Source of the DNA: Epiperipatus broadwayi
Taxonomy: Eukaryota; Onychophora; Udeonychophora; Euonychophora; Peripatidae
Length of the DNA: 64,000 nucleotides
Assembly (NCBI GenBank): GCA_028023455.1
Contig: JAQFVV010000552.1
Span: 250,001 to 314,000, forward strand
Reading direction: 5' to 3'
Made by a program: the position numbers and the translations under genes. This document shows positions 1 through 15,300 of this stretch, one piece after another. Positions within the stretch are counted from its first letter, which is position 1. The number at the start of each line of letters is the position of its first letter. A model generated the notes under the pieces. The model made no database searches and was not told the DNA's origin. It saw only the letters and a program-made list of their open reading frames with translations.

Positions 1-2580
1 TTCAATTTATAGTAGAATTATATTTGAAAATAAAAATTATGACTTAATGAACTTAAAATATTATTTAAAATATTACTTTTAAATAAATTATTATTTTATT
101 AAAACTATTTAAACACTTAAGTTAACTTTTAAAATAACATTTTAATAATCCTTATTCCATTTCCCAAATATTCAATTTATCTATTTTTATTTAAATAAAA
201 TATTTAATTTTATATTATAACTGTATTCGCCTTTATTACATTACTTAAAACATTTACGTTCTATAGTTAACTTAATGTTTAATACTATTTACTTTTATGA
301 TAGGCAACAATTCTATCCAATTCTATAATTTAACTTTTAAAATATTTTAAACTTTGTTATTAATTCAAACAAGCAGTGTGTGTGAGAGTATACATTAAAA
401 ATCACGTGATTAATAACTTTGACAGGCGTATTCAATCTATTTCTCTGCCTAGACTAATAAAATTGATACACTTTATATTATATAAAATAATTATAAAAAA
501 TTTGGAAGAACAATTTAGAAAATATAGAATTAGATATAATTTTCACCATCACAAAGATTTATTTTAAAAATATACTATATTAATTTTGACTATTTAAATA
601 TGATTACAAATCTAAATATAGCATTTATTAAATCATACGTTTTAAACTATTAAAATCGGATTTTTTTAAATATACTTTTAATTATTTATAGCTGTGTTAT
701 TTAATATGGCCAGCTTTTACAACCATATGAAACAATATTTTAAGCTTTATATAACTATTTTCAAACAATTCGCTATAATTTTATATACTTCGTATTTACT
801 TTAACCTCAAATTGTACTTTAAAGATATAATTGACTTAATATAATTAATGTATTAAAAGAACATATTCTAAATTTAAAATTTTTTAGTAATTGACTGTTA
901 TGTACTATTACCGACCTATAAAAAAAGGGCACAATATATATATATATAACAGAATGTTTGCAGAACTTAAATCTGTTTTGAAAGATTGTCTGTTTCTGAG
1001 TATCAGGTGATAACCAACATCAAGTTCCAATTTCACTAATGCAACAAGAATTATACTTTTCCTAAATTCTAACTGATCTTACTTACACTATCTTTAATTA
1101 GGTGCCCGACCCTAGCTAGCTCATCACCAGGGCTGGGAGGAAATCTATCAGATGAACAGGGTATAACAAATTAATCTGTATAATTTAAATAACTTTTCTT
1201 CTATATCTCTTGAATTTGATCATGTATAATTAAAAAATAACTGCTTTGAATTCTTTAACTTTAAACATTTATTCCATTAATAATCTAACAAATTTCTTCA
1301 TCAAACTTAAGGTTTGAGTTTAAAACATATTTAATGTATATACCTATTCATATAAGGTGTATTTAGCTAGTTTTGCAAGGCATTTTGACAGAAAAATAAA
1401 TAGGCAAATATAAGCAATACATCTATTTATTAATGATCTATAAATAATTTCACTTTCAAAGTTAGTATATAATTTTATTCTTATTAGTTTATTAAATCAA
1501 ATATTCATATGATAAAAAAATATATAATTCACATATCAAAATCTAACAAAAAAAAAACAACAACAAATTTTACTAAATATAATAGATCTCTTAAATATTG
1601 TGTAGAATAAAAAATATAGTTATATGCTACATATTAATATTTTCTCTGTGAATAAGCATTTTGAGGGTAATGATAGGCAATTATAAGTTCATTAAATGCA
1701 AAAAAAATATATTTACCTTGTGAACTTGGTATTTTAATAAAGATAAGTTTGTTTTCATGTAAGCTTATGACTTTCTGAGTTAGAGATTCAAAAGAAGAAA
1801 TATATACATATATTTTTTCCAGTTGGAGAAGGAAAGTGTCTGCTTTTGAAAAAGTCCAGAAAGAGTGTCTATTTTGTGATATTAACCTGGAAAGAAAAAA
1901 ATCATGTTGACATTTATTAACCAATATTTTCATGGGAATTTTCTCAGCATATGAATTTCCATGTTTTTCTTTTGCTCTTTAGGTTATTTTGGCAGTGGAT
2001 CAGTAAGGTCCTTGAGGCTCTTGTATGAGTGGGCAGTGAGTAGAAGCTACTACATACTTAGAGCATGGAGTGATAGCCTTACACATATCAGGTTTTTACC
2101 CCAGCATTATGAGCATCAACAATTTATATGTTGATATCGTAAAACACATTTTCTCCCTGAATTAAATAAATCAGAGAATTTTAATATTTATTTTCAAACA
2201 ATGAGAGTAACACCATGCAAACTAATATATCAAAAATTATTGTTGTAACTTTTCCTTCTCAAAATGTCTTATGTTCTCTATGGCTCTGATTTTCTAATTA
2301 ATTAATATTTTTTAATTTTTCTTGATCTCGCAAATCAGTTTATCAGCATTTCTATCTTTTTCTATTTCTCTGGAATGCTTTTAATGTATTGATATTTTTG
2401 GTTCCTTTGTTTATGGTACATTATAATTACGAGTTCTTGAAATTTAAAGTGGTTAAGTAATTTAACAAATAACAAAGAATTGCCTAGAAGTACACAGCAA
2501 AGTCTTTTCATTACCTTCATGAAAGTTAGACATATGATAAGACAAAAAATGTTCATTTGAACACATAATAAATTTATATG
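1..2580. other. AT-rich spacer, no gene seen
   Basis: Very A+T-rich sequence with short poly-A/T runs and short AT runs. The few open frames are under 100 codons, have ordinary AT-rich composition and carry no motif I recognise. I see no exon-like GC rise, RNA gene or repeat of note. Confidence 0.6.
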
Positions 2581-2706
2581 AGGTGTGTGTATGTGTGTGT
2601 ATAAATATATTTTTCAAATTTTTTATAACAATATATTTCTAAAGATATTTCAAAACAAATAACTATATCTTTGTTTCTTTTAAAAAAAAAATTCAAAATC
2701 TTTCTT

Positions 2707-2707
<1 letters not shown>

Positions 2708-2753
<46 letters not shown>
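2708..2753. repeat. (CA)n(TA)n compound microsatellite
   Basis: A run of about 15 CA units passes directly into about 8 TA units. A short imperfect TG run lies about 110 bases upstream, at 2584-2600. Alternating purine-pyrimidine DNA of this kind is prone to replication slippage. Confidence 0.95.
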
Positions 2754-3055
2754 ATTCTTCATATAAAATCACACATTGAAAACAATTTATTGGACCAATG
2801 CTTATTTAGGGCACTTAATCTATCCTGATCACAGAAGGCAACACCAAATAACTACATGTCTGGAAAATATATTTCCTGTGATCAACATGGATGAGGATGA
2901 TGGTTTTCAGCTACTAGATTCAGGGAGAAACAAGAAATGTTAAATATTGTTTAGATAATTGATAAATAAAAGCACTGAGATAAACATGAGCCAAATTAAG
3001 TTTAAACACATTTTAAAATTTTATTTAAGAGAGATATATAAATTCTAAAGTAAAA

Positions 3056-4345
3056 GTTTATATGACAAGAAAAAGGATTAGCTTAGGTGTGTACCAGAAA
3101 GAATAAAATTCAATGCTCTGGAAGACAGACTAATTGTTTATCAGAGAATTATAAAGGAGGAAACAAATTTCTTTCTGCTGGGATTTCCCCAACAACACTG
3201 GTTTTCCAATTCACAGGTATTAAAACAATACGTTTTTGAAATAAATCATCAAAACCAGTGCCACTGAGCATTTCTTGGCCTGAAAAATTGTCAGGACCAG
3301 GAAGTAATATTGCCAGTAAAAGCTGCATTTTATACTATGTTCAAAGCAAGATAGTTGTTTCACCCCTAGAACAAAAGAACTTTACATCACCAGTTTAATG
3401 AAATAATGAATTTAGAAATACTCTGACGTAAATGATTTCAATTTAATAAAATTTTAAATCTAGGATGAAAGGAAAACTGAAAATTAAAGCTGGTGAATTC
3501 CCAACCAAACAATTGGACAAAACTAATCTGAGAATAATAATTAGAGGTCTCAGTGGGAGACAAGTAAATAATAAAAAACAGCTATATCTGCCAAAGCATT
3601 TCAATTACAAATAAACTTATAAATCAAAGTTTTGAGTACACACTCTGATAAAATTTAAAGCCACACATAAAGACAAATTAAATCTAGTAAGAAAATATAA
3701 ACACTGACCTAGATTTCTTTATAAGTTAGTTTATCAAAGAGTGCATATGAGCAGAAAATATTAAAACATTAAATGATTTAGCAGAAAGGTTTCTTTCACT
3801 ATAATTTATAAAAGGGAACTAATATTATCTTCCTGCTGGCAACTTATAAATGAACAACAATCCTAGCTTCCTGGTTCAGAAATGTATGAAAAATATAAGG
3901 CTTGCAGGAAATCAATGAAATGGCACCAGAGAGCATCTCTTGCCCTGTAATAGTGCATTGAGACAAGAATGTAATATTTCCAGTAGGACAGCCCTTTGAT
4001 ATATTACCTTTAAAGCAATTTGGGGTCAATTTATATGCAAGACAAATGAAAAATATGATTATGATCTTACTTAATCTGGAAAAAAAAGAAATATCTAACT
4101 ACAGAAAACTAGAACAATAAACACAATAAATCACCAGCCAAAAGATTTTGCAGTTTACAAAAAGTGCAAACATGGTAATATTAAATCAATAAGTGCATAA
4201 TAATATAAATACATGTGAGCTAATTTCAAATTACACAAGACTGCTAAAGCATTTATAAAAAGTTAGGCATATAATTAGAAAAATATTAAGCATATAAAAA
4301 TACAAACTCACTAGGCACTCTCTGATAAGTAAAATTGAAAGCAAA
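3056..4345. repeat. Diverged ~655-bp tandem duplication
   Basis: Several landmarks recur in the same order about 655-665 bases apart. One is GTAATATTGCC CAGTA-like sequence near 3306, matching GTAATATTTCC near 3972. Another is GCCAAAGCATTT near 3590, matching GCTAAAGCATTT near 4245. A third is an ACTCTGATAA-type block near 3642, matching CTCTCTGATAAG near 4318. Similarity between blocks is patchy, so this is an old duplication or two copies of an unknown repeat. It has no coding potential. Confidence is limited because the alignment was done by eye. Confidence 0.4.
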
Positions 4346-5366
4346 CTTGGAATCTTAAAACTAATATTCCAAGACACACTACAAAATACAATGAAAAACA
4401 AACACAGTTAGTAAATGAGTGATGAAATAATTATTAAGGCTACAAAATTATTTCACATTGAGTAAGATTTAACTAAAAGAATTACCTGGCAAGAATAAAA
4501 GAATAATATTTACCTTATTGTAAACAAAGTTTGCATATTTTCAAGGAGTGCACACTTTTATGTTCATATTTCAGGAGTTTTGACAGCAGCAAGTCTGGAG
4601 GCATATATGGATCCAGTTTATTCTAAATGTTCATGGCATGACTGAAGTCAGTGATTCATTTTTGGTTAAGTTAGCATAACATATTGATGATGACAAAACA
4701 AAGAGTAGTATATTTTGACATCCTGACATCCTGAAACACAATAAAGTCTTTTAACAATTGCAAGTTTTTAAAATGGAATTAAATGTCTGAACAGCTACTA
4801 AAACACTATAAATCCCAGCAGTCTATAATAAAAATGTGTAAAAGAATACTGAATCTCACTTTGAAGCAGAGTGTTACTCAAGAATTAAAAAAAAGTATTG
4901 CCCCCTAAATTTTCACGGTTATTTATAATACAGTACATTTTCTGCAAAAACTTTTCCTGTTGTCAAATTTTATGCCTTAGGGCAGGGCAAATCTCATTCT
5001 GCTGCTCAATCTATTGGAAATTTCTAAACAGGGATTAGTTTAAGTAAAAACAACAACACACATTAAATCTCCACTTTTAACACTGAACTTAGAAGTTATT
5101 AAAATAAAAGGGACAGGAATGTAATTAACAAGCTTGTTTGTTTTTAATCAAACTGATTAAAAACAAGCAGTGAAAGAAACTATTTTAAAATTAATTATAT
5201 AAAAAAATATAAAAGCCCTATTTTAAATATAAATGAGTATGTGATAAATACAAATACTCAGATAAACAATTTATTTATTTTTAAATAGATTTATGCTTTC
5301 AATTTAGTAAAACCAAAAGTTTGTTCTACTTTTGGGAATGATCTTTGAAATGGCTACCATCAAGTT

Positions 5367-5369
<3 letters not shown>
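4346..5369. other. AT-rich spacer, nothing recognised
   Basis: No open frame, RNA gene or clear repeat. A third, very decayed unit of the preceding duplication may lie near 4.9-5.0 kb, but I cannot support it. Confidence 0.5.

Positions 5370-5457
<88 letters not shown>
5370..5457. repeat. (AT)n microsatellite, 88 bp
   Basis: An uninterrupted AT dinucleotide array. The poly-(Ile-Tyr) open frame across it is an artefact of the repeat. Confidence 0.98.
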
Positions 5458-5459
<2 letters not shown>

Positions 5460-7384
5460 GATAAGATGTAGTGTAACGTTTTTATTGAATAAATATAAAA
5501 CAAGCTATTTTTTTTTATTAGAAATGTAAACAAATTGCACATGAAATATTCTGAACTAAACTAAAAGTCACTAATACATTTTGAATCAAAGGAAAAATAC
5601 TTTGTCAACTAATTGAGATGCTTATTAAAGTTGAAAAATAATTGGTAATGAAATCTAGGGGCTATATAATAATGATCATACTCCAATAAAAATAATACAT
5701 GCAAACCAATATGAAATGAATAAAGAATACAAATAATTTAATAAATAAAAAAGGTCTATGATGAACATGTATATTATGTATAATATTGAACTGATAACAA
5801 TAAAAGCCATAACTTTGAAGAAAGAGTTAGATTTGTAGATCAATGCTTAAATTATCAACTCTTTTCCAATTGTAGTTCATTTTTATTCTTTCCTAAATAC
5901 TGCTTTCGTTATTTACTAAATTACAGATGAATAAGAAAAGAAATAAATCTTATGGGAAACAAATGTAATAATTATGTTTTCTCTTTGGAACGCAATTTAA
6001 AACTGCAAAATCATGTGAACCAAAGTTGCATGAATGTTATTGGATAATGTCCCCCCAAATAATTGACCTCTTATTATAGTTACAAAGCAATATAAGATTT
6101 CCATAGATTACAACAAACTATATTACGTTTTGAGAAAGCCCAATGAGACCATGTAGATTGTAAAAGTAAAACAAAAAGATGTAGAATTACTTATTTATAT
6201 TTCCATACATTTTCATTTTTATGGTAGTAATATGTATTTGTATATCAGTGTAACTTACCATGACACTTATATATTAAGTTCCAAATATGGGTATTAATGT
6301 TGTTCTATATATATAATTACATGTTTGTGTTATGTTAATATTAAATGATTTTTTGTTACTGACTCCTTGTGTCCTGTGTTTATTTTTTAGTCTCCTTTCA
6401 AAATATTTATTGGCATTTGGTCCAAACTGCCTGGTCAATGACACAATATGGACAAAATATTGAATAATTTATTTTCTACTTAAAACTAAAAAAGAAATTG
6501 TTAAAAGTTGTGATTCTGAGAATGACAAATCTGAAACTTCTGATTTTATATTAAAATTTATTAATAGACTTTATGTATTTGGTCAAAGATTATAAACATA
6601 AAAATTAGTTTAAAATTCAATTAATCAGGAAGTTAATAAGAATTACCTCCAAAACAACTGGGATCATAAATTTTTAGAATCATTTTATTGCTATTTACTA
6701 CAATCAGCACTGCATGAAGAGAAAATATCTAAATATTACTTTGCTATTGTTAAAGTCCAGAGAATTCATAAATAAATAAAAAGGTAATGCGTATATAATA
6801 AAAATAAATATAATTTTAATGGTCTATTGTTTCTGTATTTTTTATTAAATAAAATTTTTTAGAATTAATTTTGTTTCAATTTTTAAAATTTATTTCACGG
6901 GATACACAAAACTATATTGAACTATGACTCTGAATATTATAGTACAAAAAGATTGATTATATTATGATAGAATACATATTGTTTGTGTTTAAAATAACGA
7001 TATTGTCAGAACCTACTCTAATATTGTTTTTATATTATATTTATATAATCTATCATAAAATGATGTTTTATTACATACACACAATTATATATATATATAT
7101 AATAGTAAAAATATTATAAATTATAGATTTGAAAAATATTGTATTTATCAAAATAAAATATAAAAAAACGAACTACTGGGAAATCACGATATTTTTTTCG
7201 ATTTGCAAAATATAAGTTTGACTGAGTTTTTTATTTAAGTTTTATAAAATATTTTTTATTGAAATTTATAAGTTAAATTCTTTTCTAAACTTTATTTACT
7301 AATTCACATTAATGTCAATCAAATGTGTTTTGTGTTTTTATGCTGCTATATCTCACTCTATTTATATAATATTCAAATAATTGT
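5458..7384. other. AT-rich spacer, nothing recognised
   Basis: Low-GC DNA with short homopolymers and a short AT run near 7087-7100. I see no gene, RNA or strong repeat. Confidence 0.55.
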
Positions 7385-7770
7385 AGTGAATTTGAACCCA
7401 GACTCTCAAGTTCTCCTCAGCTATCCAATATATTTCATATAACTGATACATATGCGCACACACATGTGAAAAAGATAAATGACTACAAATTTAAGTTTTT
7501 CATGCTGAAACAGCACTCATCAATAGGGCCAGATTATCCCATTTCACACACATGTATAATCGATGCTCGATTTATATTAAGATGAAAAATCTTTATGTGT
7601 GAGATATAATTATCTGAATCAAATGATGAGTGCTGGTTTATTATGAATTAACAATATATTGAAGATCATTTATATTTTTCTCATATGTATGGTCATGTGT
7701 ATTGCTTGTCTGAAATAGATTGGATAGCTGACGGAAGATAGAAATTCTGGGTTCAAATCCTCTTTAATTA
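7385..7770. repeat. Head-to-head pair of tRNA-related repeat copies
   Basis: The two halves are imperfect reverse complements of each other. The left half begins with TTTGAACCCAGA near 7390. The right half ends with TCTGGGTTCAAATCC near 7750-7764. Both contain GAGTGCTG, a GATCATTTAT...TTTCTCATATGT block and GGATAGCTGA. GGTTCAAATCC matches the B box / T-arm consensus of tRNA promoters, and GGATAGCTGA resembles an A box about 30 bases away. The centre, near 7560-7590, is unrelated sequence. Other copies lie at 11.7, 12.2 and 12.7 kb, so this is a dispersed family, probably a tRNA-derived SINE, present here as an inverted dimer. Confidence 0.65.
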
Positions 7771-7894
7771 CAACCAAACTCCAAGATATAAAGCATATGT
7801 GTATTTAAATATTACAATATTTAAATAAATTAATAAAAAAACACTGAAGTTAAATATTATATAAACATTATTAAAAGTATTTTAGATAACAATC

Positions 7895-9402
<1,508 letters not shown>

Positions 9403-9443
<41 letters not shown>
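9403..9443. repeat. (CA)n(TA)n compound microsatellite
   Basis: About 12 CA units followed by about 8 TA units. It directly abuts the 45-bp tandem repeat that begins TGTAATGG. Confidence 0.95.
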
Positions 9444-9562
9444 TGTAATGGAACGTATATGAGGCAGCCCACGATTGGACAAGCCAAATGTAATGGAAAC
9501 TATATGGTAGCTTACAATTGGATAAGCTAAATATAATGGAACGTCTATTAGGTATTCCATTA
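9444..9562. repeat. Short tandem repeat, ~45-bp period, 2.6 units
   Basis: Units start at about 9444, 9489 and 9532. Each begins TRTAATGGAA and carries a variant of GTATATGAGGCAGCC...GATTGGACAAGCCAAA. The second and third units are diverged. GATTGGACAAGCC and GATTGGATAAGCT mark the ends of units one and two. No function is apparent. Confidence 0.75.
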
Positions 9563-11379
9563 AAATTAAAGATTGAAGAAAAACGAAATTATTCCAGTTA
9601 TATTTAAATAAATTGTTTAAATGCACTTCCAGCTAGCTATATATAAAACAAATCTAAAATCATGCAAAGCAATGAGATCTATCTTTATAATTTATTTTTA
9701 AAGTTGATGTGACTAACTAATCAAATATATATATATATATATATATATCAGAAACAAAGGGACTTTTACTAAATTCAAATATACACATCTAATTATGTAA
9801 ATTTATGTACCTCTAAATATGTGAATGAATAATAATATGTGTAAATGACCTACAAACCAAATAATAAATGAAATATGAAATTATCTTTTATTAAATTGTA
9901 AATTCAATTAATTTAATAATAACTTTGGCATTAAAAGAAAATAAGAATAATATAGTATCGCTCTTTTAAATAATTACAAAGGCATTATTTATAAAAACAA
10001 ATAGTACATCCTTTATTTTATGTTATAGTTCAACTTTAAATAATATTGATGTTTTAAATATAAATACAAAGAATAACTATATGTATATACTTGTAATAAG
10101 TATATATAGATTAAATATATATCGGACAGATTTTTGCCTAACCATTATAATATAAATATAACAATTCATATATAACTTCAACCTATAAATTACATTTTAA
10201 GATTTTTAAATTATTTAAGATAATTGTCTGAACATCTGTTATACGTTTAATATTATTATAAAACAAGATGCTTAAATTGATTATTTATATAACGTTATAT
10301 TTTATAATGAAAAATAAAATAAACAAACCAAAAATATCGATCTCAAAAATATATTTATACATATAAAATTCTTTACTACCTTTTTAAAAGTTCCTTAGTT
10401 AGTTTTCCTTTAAAAGTTAATTTACTCCATGAGTTATTTCTTTATCCGTTTACTATTATTATTAGATTGCATTCTGTCAAAGGTGAAAAAACTATTATGT
10501 TAAAGAAAATTGTTAATTCCTAGACACATGCATATTTTATCCTTTCAAAATTTCCTTCATTAAAAAAATAAATAAACAAATTGAAATATTAAATCCAGCA
10601 TGTCAATTCCTATTACTTCCAGATTATGATTAAATTAACGATTATACATTTAAGATAGCTATATCAAATTTCAACTCCAGACGCGACGAAATTTATACAT
10701 TGAATTTTTTTAGTTGTTCCATTGAAAATTGCCTTGGAATAAATGAATGTGATGACGCAGCTCCTAGCTGCGATATATTTTTCTTAGCAAGCCATAATTT
10801 ATGTATTTACCATAAGATATATATGTTATTTCAGTATTTTGAAGAATAGTAAATTTTATAGAACTAAAGTACAACAAAATCTTTATTTTTCAGTTGTTTG
10901 TTCTATATCTATTTCAATAATAATCCTTGATAATGGCTTCTTTTGTTGTTGCTATCGTTCCATGCGCCAGCAGATGCTATTTTAAAACTCATGTTATATA
11001 TGTTCTCTTTTTAAAATAATTAACATTAAAATAAAAATAAAATATCAAGTATATATATATAAAATATTAAATTGAAAATTTGACATCTTTAAAAATATAC
11101 ATAAATAATTATTTATTGCATTTAATAATCATTATAAATAAAATAATTTTTTTTATAATCAATAATTTATATGTCCTTATTTATTTCAATAATTAAATGT
11201 TTATAACGATGTACTATCAATATATATAAATAAAATAATAACTTCAAATAATAATTATATTTAATAAACATAAAAGAAAAATTTAAATATTTCATATGTA
11301 AACATCAACTTAAAGAGATTTTTTTTTTTTAATAACAAATGACAATTTAAAAAAATATAATATCGACTTATCGATATTT

Positions 11380-11420
<41 letters not shown>

Positions 11421-11452
11421 TAATTTAAATATTATATATAATATTTAATTAC
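9563..11452. other. AT-rich spacer with short AT arrays
   Basis: Contains (AT)n at 9725-9748 and 11383-11418. A small perfect hairpin, GCAGCT-CCT-AGCTGC, lies at about 10758-10772. No gene or RNA is supported. Confidence 0.5.
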
Positions 11453-12495
<1,043 letters not shown>

Positions 12496-12689
12496 TATTG
12501 TGATAACATTAACAATAATAAATATAAAGTTAATTAAATATTAAATATAGTCTTTCATTGACTAATAGTATTTTTGGTTAATTATATAGAAATATAATAT
12601 TTAATACAAGTATAGTGCATATCCTGATCTTAATAAATTTTATAAGACATTTACACTCTATTGTTTTCAATTTCCCTGCACGTTTCACT

Positions 12690-12850
12690 CTATTCTACTT
12701 AACTGAGCACATGGCATAGATATGAAAAAGATAAATAATCTTCAATATACATATTTCTTACTGAACCAGCACTCATGAGTTAGTTCATATATTCATCCTT
12801 TATGCACACATATATAGTCAGTACATTTGATATCATTTCCGTACACGTGT
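12690..12850 (-). repeat. Reverse-oriented copy of the tRNA-related repeat
   Basis: On the minus strand it reads GAGTGCTGGTT, then a TATTGAAGATTATTTATCTTTTTCATAT-like block, the same order as the copies at 7.6 and 12.2 kb. It lacks a clear B box. With the copy at 12.17-12.34 kb it forms an inverted pair around the 145-bp AT array. Confidence 0.6.
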
Positions 12851-13659
12851 ATAAGTTGATACAACTATTATGTTTTAAAATAAATAAATAATTGAGATTG
12901 ATAAAGTTCCACCATTTAAATTTACAAGTTATAGTTTAACCTCATCTCCTCCCATCATCTAAATGCATCAAAAAAACCTTTACTGTGTGATACAATTGAA
13001 TTAATAAAATAAAGATGCAGTACTAATTAACTCTACTATATGATAAGTTAAAATTAAATACGAATATTATACTACTTAAGCTATATTGTACAGTAATTTA
13101 AAATAAGTAACTGAATTAATGTCTAATCTAAAATAATAAGAGAATATCTCAGGGAATTAATTTATTTGCATGACTTAATTTTAAATCTATACTTTACAAC
13201 AAGTACTAATTACTATCATAAAAATAATGACATAAATTAAGCATTATTCTAATAAATAAGAGTAATTAGACAATGAAAGAAATAGAGTGCATTTTGATTT
13301 CAATTCATCATCTAAATAATAACTGAGTAATAAATTTTTCAGAGAATCATCAATTAGTCAAGCATTTCATAGAGTGTTGGATCGAGAAAACAACATCATC
13401 AGGTCTGAACATATTCATCATTAAATTTATGGAATAATGAAATATCATACTGGATATGTAAGTGCGTGTGTAAATGTGGAAACATAGACAACAGGAATGC
13501 ACGCCTAAAAAGAACTCTGAACAAAGTTTTTAAATAAATAAAACATTTATTTCAAGATATAACTAAACAGACTTTGCATTTATAATTTACACATATATCC
13601 GTTTAGGATAATTCCAACAACAATGACCCAATAGTCTACACGAGAAGAAATAACACTAA
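12851..13659. other. AT-rich spacer, nothing recognised
   Basis: No open frame, RNA gene or repeat that I can support. Confidence 0.5.
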
Positions 13660-14080
13660 AATAAACTTTTTCTTATTTTATTCCAACATATAGAGGCTTT
13701 CAGTCATTTCTTATAAGCTTATGAAAAGAAATATTACAAACACTGCACTAGGATAATTAAGTAAGCAATTAAACTTTTTTTTTGTATTTTATTTCAACCA
13801 TATACCATCTACGAGTCAACTACATTTATTAACGCTGCACTAAATGATTAAATATAACATTAAACTTCTTGGTATTTTTATTTAAAATATACATGAGCGA
13901 TCAGTCAGTTCTGATATGCTTATGAAAAAGAAACACTTACAATCACTGGAACTAAAATAGTAAGATACAAAATTAAACTTCTTGGTATTTTTACTTAAAA
14001 TACATACAAGCTATCAGTTAACTCCAACATTCTACTAACTAAAACAACACTGATGTAGTTAAACATCCAAATAATACAAT
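13660..14080 (+). repeat. Degenerate minisatellite, ~95-112-bp period, about 4 units
   Basis: Units start near 13660, 13765, 13860 and 13972, each with AA(T)TAAACTT-TT-GTATTTT. Each continues with an ATTT/ACTTAAAATA-CATA stretch, a CAGTCA-TTCT/CAGTTAACTC block and an AACACT-ACA...ACTGGAACTAA-type block. The last two units are most alike. No coding potential is seen. Confidence 0.65.
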
Positions 14081-14462
14081 ATGGGTTTAAATCTAAAAGT
14101 AATAGGTCAAGCTACCCTTCATAAATTGATTAAATAATTAAATTAATTAGCCATACTTTCTTCCCTTTTGTATGCTCATTCAAAATGGGCATAAAACATT
14201 CTGAAAGTTGATGGTATAAAACTTAAAATAATTAATATGATATGATTTAAAACATTCATTTAAGATTCACAAATCAGTGATAGATTTTTTTCCATACCTT
14301 CAGACTTGATAGATTTTATGCATGTGTCTGAATTGTGCTACCTGTTATAAAATATGTATCATAGCTATATCCAGTTTGTTTACTTATGAAATTGAGATAC
14401 AGTCCTATAATATGAATGATGCCATGGTCAGCCAAGCTTTACCACTAATTCTACTTCAGATC

Positions 14463-14935
14463 TTAAACCACTAAACATCACATGATCACTATCTTTTATA
14501 CTAGCACATAATTGTTATTAAACAATGCAAAACTCTCCATACAGTAGTGCCACCCTGTGCCAATGAAAGTAATCAATGAAATGCCAAAAGGCTTGTGCAT
14601 AAAATCTCTATCTAGTACCTACTCAATCAATATTCCCAAACTAGTTTCTGGCTTGTGGCCTTCATCAGTGAGAACCTTGGGTATTGGATGAATAGGCACT
14701 AGATAGGGATTTTATGCACAAGCCTTCTGACATCCATTGATTACTCTTGTTGGCACAGGGTGGCACTAGATAGAGATTTTACGCACAAGCCTTCTGGCAT
14801 TCAATGATTACTCTTTTTGGCACAGGATGGCACTACTATGTGGAGAGTTTTGCCTTGTTTAATAAAAAGTATGTGCTAGTATAATAGATAGTGATCATGT
14901 GATGTTTAGTGGTTTAACATCAATCCTTCCTAATA
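14463..14935. mobile_element. Hammerhead-bearing SINE-like element, head-to-head pair (subfamily D)
   Basis: The left half (about 14463-14674) is in reverse orientation and carries a hammerhead ribozyme core. The right half (about 14678-14935) is in forward orientation and starts at sequence equivalent to the 3' side of the ribozyme stem I. Both halves share the tail blocks ACTAGATAG-GATTTTATGCACAAGCC, GATTACT...TTGG CACAGGGTGGCAC, GGAGAGTTTTGC and GATCATGTGATGTTTAGTGG. The right half also has an internal direct duplication of about 70 bp, with GCACTAGATAGAGATTTTA recurring near 14762. A third, forward copy follows at 14.94-15.30 kb. The long inverted repeat would make any read-through transcript fold into double-stranded RNA. 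Related elements occur at 44.7 and 62.4 kb. Confidence 0.75.
14633..14674 (-). ncRNA. Hammerhead ribozyme (type I-like, minimal stem III), weakened stem II
   Basis: On the minus strand the 5' arm TTCTCA (14669-14674) is followed by CTGATGA (14662-14668). Next comes a stem-loop with GGC/GCC pairing around CACAA, then GAAA (14645-14648) and the self-complementary ACTAGT. The cleavage-site base is T (14639), and the 3' arm TGGGAA (14633-14638) pairs over six positions with the 5' arm. All core residues (CUGAUGA, GAAA, A15.1-U16.1, H17=U) are present. The first stem II position is an A.A mismatch, so activity may be reduced. Stem III has no loop, so catalysis would need a dimer. Pairing was worked out by hand. 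Confidence 0.7.
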
Positions 14936-14939
14936 AAAT

Positions 14940-15300
14940 AGTGGTGGCTATGGTTGTTAAAGAGCCAAATATACCAAAATGTATGGGTGCTCAACTGAGT
15001 TCAGACCCATATGACTATATAAGCCATTGAGCTTAGATTGAAAATATTATTGTGTTTTCAATTTCATTATCATAGTTTTGAAGTTAAGTAAAGATAAAAG
15101 ATGGCTTCTGGAGAGTTTCATTAGATTATAAGATCTAGGGCTCCTCACTAATGAAGGCCACAAGCCAAAAACTAATTTGTGGATATTGGATGATTAGGAA
15201 CTAGATAGGGATTTTATGTACAAGCCTTCTGACATCAATTTATTACTCTGGTTGGTACAGGGTGGCAATACTCTATGGAGAGTTTTGCCTTTTTTACTTC
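14940..15300 (+). mobile_element. Third copy of subfamily D element, forward, with dead ribozyme
   Basis: The head contains GAGTTCAGACCCATATGA (14997-15014), which is shared with the element at 62.8 kb (AAGTTCAGGCCCATATGA) and resembles a pol III B box. The ribozyme remnant (15142-15187) follows. The tail then has GGATATTGGATGA, ACTAGATAGGGATTTTATG, GGTACAGGGTGGCA and GGAGAGTTTTGCC, matching the preceding pair. The copy runs 5' to 3' as head, ribozyme, tail, which fixes the orientation of the family. Confidence 0.7.
15142..15187 (+). pseudogene. Degenerate hammerhead ribozyme
   Basis: Homologous to the 14.63-14.67 kb ribozyme, but CTGATGA is CTAATGA (15148-15154) and the GAAA box reads AAAA. 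Both are loss-of-function changes in invariant core positions. The stem II sequence AGGCCACAAGCCA is unchanged. Confidence 0.7.

Noticed and set aside
13380-13410. CTGATGA on the minus strand near 13395 as a further hammerhead
   Set aside because: No GAAA box or pairing arms at the required distance.
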